Source: Trichuris trichiura (lineage: Eukaryota; Nematoda; Enoplea; Trichinellida; Trichuridae). From it: DNA of 64,000 bases. The position numbers and the translations under genes were made by a program. The notes beneath the pieces were generated by a model. The model ran no database searches and was not told the origin of the DNA. It saw only the letters and a program-made list of their open reading frames with translations. Positions 21,607-33,100 of this stretch are shown here, piece after piece (within the stretch, counting starts at the first letter, position 1; the number at the start of each line of letters is the position of its first letter). The stretch spans positions 310,001-374,000 of the forward strand of contig JBAJFE010000035.1 in the NCBI GenBank assembly GCA_037903355.1, in the 5' to 3' direction.

Positions 21607-24600
21607 TTAGCGAAAGTTGATTCTTTCACCCATTGGGCATCTGCAAGAAGGATCGTAGAAAAATCGCACCCAAAGGTTAGAGCACTTCCAAAGCGAGTTA
21701 AAACGGAGGCTACGTGTAAAAGTTTGCCGCGGCAAATCTCGCGGCCGAAATTCGCGGCTACCCTGTTTTATCGCTGCAAGGCCGCAAACGACTGGACAAA
21801 CAGATACCCACTTTTGCAAAGTCAACAACGCAAAAGCAAAGAAAGCACGCTCCGTAACGCCTTGGCAAAGCCCGCAGCTGATCACGATGCACCGTAATAC
21901 TTAAACCCTACTTACACTTTACGTATTTCGTATAAACTGAACTTTTTTCGAAGTATCCCAATGGACATTCAGCCAGCAGAGGCCTTTCAGAAAACGGCAA
22001 CAATGGTAAGCAATTGTTTCAGCCTATTTGGTCGAAATTTTAAAAATGTATGTCTTCTTGAGTTGTCTACCTTTTCGTTTGTTCTGACGCACTTGTTCAC
22101 GAAGGAGCGCTCGCTGATTCGAAAAAGCATCTGAGCGTCGTTTGCGGGCTTCCTTCCTTCGCAGGAAAACGGTCGCCTTTGAAAATGTTCTCTGTCGAAT
22201 TGCCGACCGGTTTTTCGTCGCAAGCTCATGCAGGGTGGCTAGCGACCGGTTGGCAAGACGAAAGGAACAATTTCATGTATACTTAGGTCGCATCGTCGTG
22301 CCGGAAGTTGTGAATCGCCGTAACCTCCCGAAACGTTCAAGAATGTGTGTGCTCTTTGAGTTGTCAGTTCTTCGGGTCGCGCCTTGCTGTTGCTTTTGCG
22401 CCCGAAGTTATGACCACTTGAAAGTTCCGCATGCCAAGCCGCGCCTGCCTTTTACGGCCTGCTTATCTAGGCGACCGAATTGCATTAAACTTATTTTTAC
22501 TGCTTTTTCTTCAAACCTGTATAGACTAACTGAACTTCGTTGTCCGTTCATGTTCTCGCTAATAATGGAGCATTGTCAACAATGGTTAAACGCGAGCCGC
22601 AAGGTCAAATTTTGATGGCATTATTGAGTCACCTAATTTTGATCAATTAAACCTACTTAATGCTGACATTTCGGTTTCGTTTAGCCTTCTCCGCTATCCA
22701 TAAACACCAGACGGTGTCAAGCAATTATGTCTTGTTTGTTTTCGAATAAGTCGAAGGTGCACTTTCCCGAAAAGCCTTTCCATTCATGCTAGCAGCTTGT
22801 TGGAAGCTGAAAATATCTCAAAGACCTTAGTTTACTTTCTCCCTCAGCGGGACATTACCGCTTGTTGCTGCGCTAACGGCCTTCCGTCTTTTCCAGTTAG
22901 TAATAACGACATAAAATTCCAATTGGTCCACGGCTGTACGGTTTGCTAACAAAAGCGAACGGTAGGAGCTTAGCGAATTCAAATTTGTCGATCGGGGGTA
23001 ATCAAAGCATTTCAAGAAGCAATTAAAGTTCAACGACTCGTTAAAGAGAAGCGTATAGTCAGCAGTGACTATACTATGTTGAGCTCCGGGTTCAAAACCG
23101 TTGTAGTTCCACTGAATGAGTGTAAGCTAACAGCCCGAAGATTAATGATGTTAGTTTTAGTAGTTATGTCGTCCATTTGTCTTTAAAAAAGAAAAAAGCA
23201 ATTTTCCAAGTCAGTTGTCTGCAATTAACTTCAAAAGTTTGAAAAACGATCCCCTAAACTTCTGTTGCTATTTAGACGAGGAATACTTCATTTCATTGTT
23301 TAGTTGCGTATCCATTACTGCGCGGTAGATGTTTTTAACCTTTACTAAATATTTTACATAAATCGAGCAGCGTAAAAAAATGGTCAAATGCTGACATAGT
23401 CTATCCTTTCACTTCAGAGTGACGGTGCAGCGAGAATCTTTGAAAGTTGAGTTGCTTACTGCTTTTAGTCGAACCACATTAAAGCTTGTATGCCCACTAA
23501 TGAAAAGAGGATTAGAAAACTGCGACTTTATCAGTTAAATGTCGCTTTTTACCTTTCAAAAATTTGCATATAAACAGAACGCTGAATAAGAGCTTTAGCA
23601 AATAAACAAGTCTATAAGTATCTACTATTGGTTTTCGACTGTTAGCTCTGAGCTATTTTTTAAACGTTATGTCCGGAAATGTCACTTTTGCTAACGCAGC
23701 GTTTTGCTTAAAGACCACTAATTGAAAAGTGGCGTTTTAGAAACAAAGTGACTCCATTTCGGCTGATTGGCCAAACTTCTGGCGCCAATAATATATACTT
23801 ATTTCTTCGTCTGCCTTTTTGTTTGTCTGCTGAACGTGAACTAGAGCGTGCAGGTGAAACCTAGCTGCAAACGAAATAGCTGTTTATCCTTGCGCATACA
23901 GTTTTTGATAATGTAAAGTTGAGCACCTGAAAATGGTGCGTTTTGGGCCCAGTATTCCTCGGCAATACGCCGCGACGCGAGTTAATAAAGCAGAAGGTGC
24001 GAAAGTTTCTATATCGTCCCGAAATGGCGTTTGTACTCTTTTAAGGAAGGAAATTGGTATCGTCAGCTCCGACTGCCTTCTATAACTAGCTACCAACCAT
24101 TAACGTATTGCCTTTTCGACTCATATTGGCAGCCAATTCTTGCAATTGTTTTAAATCGAGCGTCAGCTGCTCTACGTTTCCTTTTAACTCCATTTGATGC
24201 GCTATCGCTAAGCTACGTCAACGCAGGAAATTTTAGCAAATTTGAATATTATCTTTTCTTCCCCCGCGCCAGTGCTTTTCTCCTTTTAAGCGTCACTTCA
24301 CCGACGTAGAAGCGTAAATTTTCTTTTAGTGCAGCAGTTTTAAATATGAGCTTTTTCAGGTTAAGGTCAGTCTCAAAAGATTAACGATTAAAGCTGACTG
24401 GAAATATGGAAATGTTGAAAGCGATTGGATTGATAAATATTCACTGATGTACGCGGGCTTTGAATTAACGAACCATCTCTGCCTGCTTTAATGCTTTACG
24501 TTTAATACGAGTCACTTTTGCGACAGTTCCGACCAAAGAGATAAGAACAATTTTTTTTGAATATTGTACCTGCTGTTCATTATTTAAAGTAACAGAAAGT

Positions 24601-27562
24601 TAACAGTAAGTTAACAGAAATACCCGAGCAGAGTAATCACGCCACCTAGAACAATATTTTCGTAGTACCAGTCCGTACTGGTCGCCAAAGAGAGTAAATG
24701 TTTCGAATGAGAACGTACCGAAGCGGTTGTTAGTTGATTGACGATGTGTTGATGAATAGTTTTGTCAGGTTAAAATATTAACAAGCACCGCAGCAGCCGC
24801 TTGCGTTGGCAAAGTGTGAAAACTCTCTCTCTCTCTCTCTTAAACGAAACGAACGGCGATGGTTCTTCCAGGTTGGACGATGTTCGCCTCCGCTTTGACC
24901 CACATTGTTGCTTACCAGTTGTTTAGAAAGTAACAGTTTGAAGAAAAGTGGCAGGCCAACGATGAGAGTGCGAGAGAGAGAGAGAGAGAGAGATGTTCCG
25001 GTTTGGCACGCAAAACGATTAACCAGCTTTGCTAAACTGGAAGCGGCTGGATCTCTTCGGTATCTGGCGCGAAGTGTCCGTTGAACTTTCATTTGTTTGA
25101 ATAGGCGTCCATGAGAGACGGATGAAATTGGTCGGTCGTTCGTTGTCGTCGTCGTCTTTTTCTTTATCGTCTCCTTTATGCAACCACGTCCGTCCTTTCG
25201 CGTGTTTATCCTTGAACTGCTACCCGTTGAACGGTTGAAAAGTGATTAAAATTCGTTTTCTTTCGATCCCTATCGCTTAAAACTGTATCGCCATTTCCGG
25301 TTTTTACAATTTACGTCAACATCTCAAATAAGTAGTTGTAAATAAAAAACATCGTCTTACTTTGTTATCGGCCAACCTTTCAGCCGTTAGTTTCCCTTTG
25401 AACCCTTAAGGGCAGTTCGCATTTGTTGTCGTCAAATCGATGGGTTATCTTTGTTGGCTTCAATTTCGATTAGCAAGCGAAAAGATGATGTCCTTTTGTG
25501 CGTTGGTCAATGATCAAACGAATCTCAGTGGTTTTAACGCGTTTTGCATTTGCGCTCGCAACAAGCCAGTTTAGACGTCTTAGCGAACATTATGACGAGG
25601 TGACACTTTTGTGAAATTGTAAATATGTCTGAGCATTCGAGCAGTGCAAGAATTTCTCCAACTGAACGCAGTGCTCAATCGCGCAGCAGCTTGATCGTTC
25701 CCGCTTCCAAATTGAATTTCAAACACATCGTAGTAGTCATTAACGCGTGAAAGCGTTGCCCAACTTTTCGCGGTTACCAAATCTAACATACACTACAGTT
25801 TGCCTATACGTGTAAGCCTATGAAAAAGTGTAATCGAAGTCACGTGCAGTGAGAGGAGATCATCAATAATAACTAATAATAAAATAGAACAGATATAATA
25901 GCATACTGTCGTTCATGCATGTGCACGCTTTGGTTGAAAACCCATGGCTATCGTCTTCAAAACATGAGGCCATTATAGATGTAGTTCGTTATATCGTTAA
26001 GCTGTTTAAACTGACGCTTATGCTAATTACCATCGTGCGGTAGGACTCCGCCGGCCAATTTTTGACATAGGCTTCAAGAGCTCGAAAGCAGTTGTCATCC
26101 TTTAACTTCCATTAGTTAACCAGTTGAATTCTTATCAGTTATTACTGTTCCAAATGAAACGACTTAAACTTGGTAAGAATGTATGCAAGTCTGCATGTGT
26201 TTATGGCGCTTGTTTTGTTTTATAATCTTTCCTTGCTAGCCCAACTCGTTTTGCAATTATGAACGTCCTACTTTGTATGTATTCCAGTGGGGTTTAATAG
26301 AAAATCCCGAAAAACAAGAATCCCGAGTGTGCCGGCCATTCCACAGCATAAGGACTTTGTATGCGTTCTTGTTTTCCATTTTTGGTTTAGGCTTACGCCG
26401 CATACGTCAACGGTAAGGAAAGGAAAAAAGCAGTTTGGGTTTGATGACTTAATCGGGATTCACCAACATTTATCGATCGATATTCCTTCTTTTGTTTATC
26501 ACCTTTGCACTGCGCATTTGGTAATTTTGAAGCTAGAAAAATTGACTAAATCTTTGCGGAAATAAATACGGTTATTGAAAGCGCTTATGTTAAGTAAAAT
26601 TTGCATATAGCGAAACGCGTCATTGTTGCTGAACTCGCAGTTTTCGTAATGAATACATAAAACCTCGTATTGTAACGGGTTATTTTGAGGAGCGAACTAC
26701 TGACTAAATTTTAATCATATTGAAGCATTCTGAATGGCAACTACCTTATAAAATCGAACACGGGCCGCAAAACAAGTTGATTTCTAAGCGTGTTGTGTGG
26801 TTTAAAATTCACTTTTTAGCGTAAAAATAATTACTCTTCACGCGGGAAAAGCTGTTAATCGAATTGGAGCTAACAATCCAAAATTTAAAAATTTTTTCCG
26901 GATAGTGTATACGTTACAGATAATGTATGAAATGCCGGCGTGGTCAACTTCCCACTTACGGTGGTTGCCCTTCCGTTTATTAACGTGCGGTCAAACCAAC
27001 TGGTCAAAATTCTGTCAATTTTGGGACGTGGTCAACTTTGGAGGTTCAACTGTTTATTGTATACTTTTCCTAGCTATTACGTAGAATGTCAACTACTATT
27101 TTGGCAAAATGGAAATCGCGTCTTGAGCCGTGAACTATTTTTATGGTCTTGGCACCTGCGCCCACGCAAACTTAAATTGGTGGCGCCTACAGGACAAAAT
27201 GGGCTGTTTTCTCGCTACGTTGAGGCTCTGCTGTCCTTTTATTTTGGCTTAGGCGCAAGGCGAAGGAGAATACGATAGCTGTCAGGGTTTTACGAGTAAA
27301 GAACCTATTGTTTGTTGCATCCTTGTTGGCTATCCTGTTCTGCCATTCCCTAAACGTAAGCGAAGATATAAGGGAGGTGTAGTCGGAAACGTGGCAAAAA
27401 ACAACCCACTTTATTCTGTAGATGTTGCCAGTGAACGCTTGCAGGAGCATATGCGAAAGCACCCCGTTTAATACTTTGCCGATTTGCTATCAGGCGTTTT
27501 ACAGAGCGCCCAGGAAATATGTGAAATATTAAATGTTTCATACACTGTCTTGAACTCTTATA
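21607..27562. other. Upstream of CED-6, no gene seen
   Basis: No reliable coding exon. Sequence just upstream of CED-6 (to about 22.5 kb) and again at 24.8-25.8 kb is less AT-rich with more CpG than the surroundings, so promoters or first exons are possible. 24823-24840 is an 18-base CT run and 24972-24993 a 22-base GA run (see findings). 24667-24682 resembles the inverted repeat inside the gypsy LTR. Confidence 0.35.
24823..24993. repeat. Paired inverted microsatellites (CT)n and (GA)n
   Basis: An 18-base CT tract (24823-24840) and a 22-base GA tract (24972-24993) lie 131 bases apart and are mutually complementary, so the segment can fold back as a stem of about 18 pairs. Both tracts interrupt an open - strand frame, which is probably not a gene. 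Confidence 0.7.
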
Positions 27563-28709
27563 CAGTCGGCCCTCGTTTTCCGCGGTTAATTCGTCCAAAA
27601 GTTTGAGCGTTTCACCGCGTTATACTGGACACCCTATGAAAAAGACCAAATGGCTTATACTCCAGCCGTGTATTTCGGCCTACCCCCTTGAATTCCTTCC
27701 GAAATGATTATCATACCTAGTGATCTTTCGAAGCTTACTACAGAATCTAGCTACGAGATAATGACATCAATGAGACCGCACTTGTCCTATGGGTCCGGCC
27801 ATCAGAGTCCAGGCTGTCAGATACAAGAAAGGATGAAAGTAAGCTTCTCTTTCTCTGAACTAGTGGGAATCACCTTGCTTTAATGAGCTAAGCGATGTAC
27901 TGGTGCGACGAATGGGTACAAAGCAGAAGAAATGTAAAACACAGAAGCGCCCTTACGCAAAAATAGTGAACATCACCCAGAACACATCCACATAGAGCGA
28001 AACGTTTACGGCAGAAACGTTTGGCACATCAGGAACCAATTTACTCACTTTCTGTAGGTGGGCGCAGATCCCCTGGAATTCTCGAACTTGTTGGTAGCGA
28101 AACTTTTCGCCTGTCTCCGCAGCTGCCGTAGCTTTATTTAAAAACATTGTTATAGGGGGCTGTCTTTCCCTTTTCTTCGCTTTATTGAATAAATCTTGTA
28201 GCGGCTTCAACGAAGCTGTTATTCCTCGTGTAACGATGATGCCACGTTCCATGGATGGATTATATTCAACAATCATATCCTTCAGAACCTGCGCTTACTG
28301 GAAAATACTGGCACGGTTTTGCAGCGCCCAGTGCGAGGGTGTTTGAGCTCCTGTATCTTCCATAACATCGTCGTCGCTGCACGTAGGTGATTGCATCAGT
28401 TCCTCTAGTTCCTCGTTGGCGAGCGGTTCTCCACAATCTTCTGTGTGCTCCCTGATGTCGCCTATATCGTGTCGGAGAAACTCTCACCTCCCAACTCCTT
28501 GGCAATATTCACTATGTCCGTGACCTCCTCATCGATGGCACCTAAGTCCTCGCATTCACTGACTGCGTCTCCACACAAACGCTTCCAGCAACCACTGACT
28601 GTTCTAGGCTTTATCTCGTGTACTGCCGCGTAAAAGATGGCGTCACTATTTCACGTCGGACAAACCGCCACTCCGTTGTATAGAATCCGCGGATAACGAG
28701 GGCCGACTG
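27563..28709 (-). mobile_element. Internally deleted Tigger/pogo transposon
   Basis: A 1147-base element flanked by TA on both sides. Its ends are inverted repeats (CAGTCGGCCCTCGTT then tTCCGCGG or aTCCGCGG) matching over about 23 bases. Read on the - strand, the first ~75 bases match the 5' end of the copy at 10096. The sequence then jumps directly to the C-terminal portion of a transposase. The DNA-binding and DDE domains are therefore deleted while both ends are kept, the form expected of a non-autonomous derivative that could have been mobilised in trans. Confidence 0.85.
27953..28650 (-). pseudogene. Tigger transposase C-terminal remnant
   Basis: The frame starts inside the catalytic domain's end with AVHEIKPRTVSGCWKRL, the C-terminal signature of DDE_1/Tigger transposases, then an acidic stretch (ECEDLGAIDEEV). 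It stops near 28470 and continues in shifted frames (EPLANEELEELMQSP, then FNKAKKRERQPPITMFL), which is the usual acidic and then basic Tigger tail. Several frameshifts and stops make it non-functional. Confidence 0.75.
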
Positions 28710-29861
28710 TATATGCATATACCTGCGCGTGTGATTGTGTTGCTTTTTAAATCTGTGTCATTATTACTATTAATATATTGTCCTTCTAATGTAGCCAGTA
28801 AAAACACGCAACGGAAGCTCAAAATTTTCCGTCAGAAGCAGATGAAAAGTTAATGGTAAACTATAGGGCAAAATAATTGTATATAAATGCAACTTACGAG
28901 ATTGTTATAACGCGGTTGTCATCTTTGTTATGCGATGGATAACTGTGCAATTGAAAATCCTTTAATAGTTTTTTGTTCTTTCTCAAATTTAAGCTAAGCA
29001 GGCGCGTTAAGCCGCATACATAGCAGTTTATGAGCAAATGCTCCTGAATACAGGTGTGTTATTCACAAGCTAACGTAATGAATGCAAGCTTGAGAATTTT
29101 AATATAATATGCTTTGCTAGAGTTCTTCAAAGCAACAGCAGTGGCATGGCAGCTTACTTTGACTCAAATAATGCGTTATGATTTTTTTTTTGTTAAGGGC
29201 ATAGTTTAACTTGACAAAAGTCATTAGAATCGTAGCAGACTTTAGTTTTTATGATTTTCCAGTGCAAACGTCGGCAAGTTTTGTGATTTGGCAGTTGCGC
29301 TTAAACGAACTGGAAGATGTGCAATTCGTTTCTTCGGCATGGCGTCACGTTGAAAAAGTTTGCATAAAGTACTCAGAATAATTGCCCCGTCCGTATTGTA
29401 AGAACGGCAAGAGATTATATTACGGGCACTTCGCGACAAGCGTTAATTCCGCTCGGGCGGTACCGACTTTTTTGCCGAATTTGTTTAATTACTATCCGCC
29501 TGAAATAGCTTTCTGCGATCAAACGTAAAACGTGGAACAGTAGCGCACGATCAATTAGGCGTGCATATGCAAATAATAATATCGAAAAAAGCAAATACTT
29601 TGGGGACATATAAGCTTTTTACGGGTTGTGACGCAAAATAAAAATGGCAGATTGTTCCTGCAAGCGAGAAGTGTACAAAAAAAGTCCTTTGGTTTGATAG
29701 GATTCGCAGAATGTTATCTGTCATAGGCAGCGCAATCGTTTTGCATTCGGACGAACCGATTACTTGTTTTCGAATTCTTATCTGCTCAAAAAAAGTAACG
29801 TGCTAAGCTTTATCTTAAGAAAATGCGTTGACGCGAACTTAGTTTGATAATTGACTATCCA
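28710..29861. other. No gene seen
   Basis: AT-rich sequence. About 28978-28999 shares tttctcaaatttaagctaag with the core of hairpin-repeat copy 1, possibly a decayed partial copy. No coding exon was recognised. Confidence 0.3.
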
Positions 29862-30136
29862 ATGTTCCGCTGCGTCCGATGCGCTCGTACTGCTTTTGCG
29901 GCGTCAAGAAGCCGCGTTGACTGTTGGACGAGTAGTTAAAAAAGGTTTTTTGCTGTCTATTATTTGCACTTCGATTCATCGAATCGCGTGACCAATATTG
30001 CCCTTTTTAGGAGCCGTTTCCTTTCGCCGGAGGCACATTTGGCTATTACACCATGTTGGTTCTGCTGTCCATTCCTGTCGTTTGGTTCTTCTCGATTTTC
30101 GGCTGGCTGGGCTTGCAGCTATACATAAACAACTGA
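29862..30136 (+). CDS. Small single-pass membrane protein, possibly mitochondrial
   Basis: A two-exon model (29862-29915 and 30011-30136) predicts 59 residues. Exon 1 is rich in Arg, Ala, Ser and Cys with no acidic residue (MFRCVRCARTAFAASRSR), like a mitochondrial presequence. Exon 2 follows a strong acceptor (ccctttttag) and encodes a strongly hydrophobic segment (MLVLLSIPVVWFFSIFGWLG) ending LQLYINN. The layout resembles the small nuclear-encoded subunits of respiratory complexes, but I could not match it to a named subunit. The exon 1 donor (CGC|gttgac) is weak, and exon 1 may be wrong even if exon 2 is right. Exon 2 is the better-supported part. Confidence 0.4.
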
Positions 30137-33100
30137 GTAGTTTCAGTGCAGTTGACAGTGGTTCGTTTCGTTATTGCTAATTCAAATTTGTATCTTTTCT
30201 TTGCAAGGTAGCAGCCAAAGGTGATAGGGAAAAATTGAATACAGCTGCTGATGGTTTTTTTGCCGGCAGAAGTAAGTTAACACAATTTAAAACACTTCAA
30301 ATTTGAAAATATTAATATTTATTATTTAGCAGGTCTTCCATAGTAGCGTTCCAGCCGAACGTATGAATGTGTTCGCGTGAGCTCAACAAAAACTTCCTTC
30401 TATGTTTTGTTCCCACTTTCTTTTTCAACTTAATTTGCATGTGGAAAGCAGGCGCAGGCAATAAATTGATTAACTACAGTCGCGTACGCTGGAACGCAGC
30501 GTAAGTCATAAGGCGGACTGCTGCTTAGGTTTCATGAATATCTCATATCCAGTTTACATTGGTTGGTCAGAGAAGAAATGCGAGACTTGTCATAAGTTTA
30601 ATTCTTTTATAAAAGGCGTCTTATTAATATTTTAGCGATGTATCTATTGTCGTGGCGCGTTTGAATAAGTCGGAAATGATAAGAAGGAACTTTGACGACA
30701 ATAAGACTATTCAACATTTCGCGTTTAATCGCTCAACCGCTTCGCTAGGAGTCTTTGATCAAATAAGAAGTGATTTATGGCGGTTGAAACCTTCGCTTGC
30801 GAATTGCTTTGCTCAAGCCGAAATGCTTCCAAAATCACGTGCTGAGTGCTTCAGGCTGCTTCGCAGCACTTAAAGACTGAATTAGTCGTTTCTTCGACGC
30901 AGTTTCATATACCGTTCATGTGAACCAGGAGACACTATCGTTGAAGGCTGAAATGATTTTGCCGCTTTACAGCTCTTGCGGTAACTGACTACGTAATTAA
31001 TACGTTATCTATAGTTTCAATGTAGTCAGAGCATGGCAATAGTTGCAAAAGAATTAGCGAAGCGAGAACATGTAACGATCGAATATTTCTACCTGTCAAT
31101 AATGAAGTGCATTGCGGTAATTGCTCGTTGAGTCAACTAGTGTTCATTGTTCACATATGCATAGCGGCGCCTCTTAAGTTCGCCATTGTCGATCCAACTT
31201 AGCAAGTAAGCGGTAGAAACTTTTTAAAAAAGCCGACTGCTGCCAAAACTTGGTGTACCTGATTTTCAAGTTAAAACGCTTCTGCTTTGTCGTTTTTTAA
31301 AGCTTTACCGCTCTTGACTGAGGGCGAAACAGCTCCAAGTTTAATGTGTATTGGTCAATCTACTGTTGCGCGGCTCGATGCATGATGCAGACTATGCAGT
31401 TCCGAAACAAAACTACTTTGCATAAAACAGAATTGCTTCATGTGGTTTGAATTAATGGGCCCTTGAAAGCGTTCAGCGATTCGAAGAATAGTTAGATATA
31501 CTGAACCAGTTCGAGTCATCTATTGTTCTCTACTTCCTGTAGTCCTCTTCATGATAATTTTCCTTTGTTGTTCAATAGTTAGCTTTCATCAAACGACAAG
31601 GAGAAGGAAAGGCGGATATTGTGCTTGCGTGCCGACAGTGATAATAATGGCTAGTAATATTGCCAAGTTAGACTTCATTGCTGAGTGCTGCAACGGTGTC
31701 ATATTCCTATCGCCAATTCATAAATAATCTCAAGTTCTGTTGTGTACTCAGAAGTTGTTAATTGCTTATTCATAAAAGTGATGGACTTGAAGAATTTAAT
31801 TACTTTCGTTCATAGTAAATAGCGTTTGGAAACGTTTCGGCTTATTTGCAAACTTTTGCGCGTCTAATCGTCGCTGCCGTTCGTTTGTTCGCATTTTCTG
31901 TTAATCAGGATGCACGCTTAAACAAAAAGCAAACCATATCCATCCAGGGATGGCAATATTATTTTGTAGCGTGACACAGCAGTAAATCATTTTGCTTCGT
32001 CATTAGTAGTCGAACCCATTTTTAACAAAAAGCGGTCTCGTGAGCAACGGTTCGCCGGGAAACAAAAGATCTTCGAGTACAGAATTTTCTAAAAGTCGTT
32101 GTTGCATTGTTTGCATAAGACAGGGATGTTTTCAACGTCTCTCTCTTCTGACGACAAAAGTCCCCATAAAAGGAAAGCTTTCATTAAATTCATTTTTGGC
32201 GACGCGTAGATCTTCTTGCCAGCTTGATTTTCTTTTGCAAGATTGTTAATGATATGGCATCTATCAATGATCTAAGCCATGCTCGTTTTTAAAATGCGCC
32301 AGGATTTCTTGATTCTTTAATGTTCAACTAGAAGGAAGGCAAAAGCTTCATTCTCTCAAATAGCCAACAACAAGAAGGTCGAACAAGCTTGATGCATAAA
32401 TCCGTCTGCTCGAACGGACTTTTGTTTGCTTCTTCTTTTGATCTACCTTTTGGATGGCGGCTTGCATAATTTGCATCTTTGATTGGAAACATAAATACTT
32501 TACGATGACTGTTATTCGAAAAAGTAGGAAAAGCTTATAATATTAATAGTCGTTACAGTGTTGGAGCGACTGAAATAGGGTAACCAAGCTTCAATATCTT
32601 CGACGATGGAAAATTGCATCCACGAATTTTTTTTATTAGGCCGTGAATTCTTAAGCTTTTATAAAATGGAGGAAAAGGCACTATAAATCACTATAAATTC
32701 AACAAAATGTAAATAAGTTTATTTTACGTAATAATCAGTTTCCAAAGCGCTCAATAGCAGTAGATCTGTTGCAAAAATCGATTTGAACGAGGAGACAAAG
32801 AATGGGCTCGTCTCGAACGAAAGAAACGTCCCCACCTTAGAAGCTCTGCATGAGTGCTTTTTCGACAATTGTATTGGTCACATAACTGTTGGTAATGTCC
32901 AGTTCATCAAAGCATAACTAATTTTGTCAGTCGACATCGGCTGGACCAACGTAATAACTATCTAACTCCATAGGTTAAGACTAATTTAGAAGGCGCTCAT
33001 TATGGAATTCTCTAATTTATTTTTTTTTGTATTTGCGCGGTGTAATTTTTAAGCATCGTGAAAAATGATCGTCAGTAGAATGAAGCCACGTTTAGGTCGT

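Noticed and set aside
22142..22615. A 157-codon + strand open frame, one of the longest in the window outside known genes
   Set aside because: No domain, no splice context, erratic Cys/Arg/Leu-rich composition, and an overlapping - strand frame of similar quality; most likely upstream sequence of CED-6.
23040..23110. A tRNA-like gggttcaaaacc motif
   Set aside because: The surrounding bases do not form an acceptor stem or D arm in the right places.
24778..25092. A 104-codon - strand open frame starting MKVQRTLRARYRRD
   Set aside because: It reads through both the GA and CT microsatellites as Ser-Leu and Arg-Glu repeats, with no family similarity.
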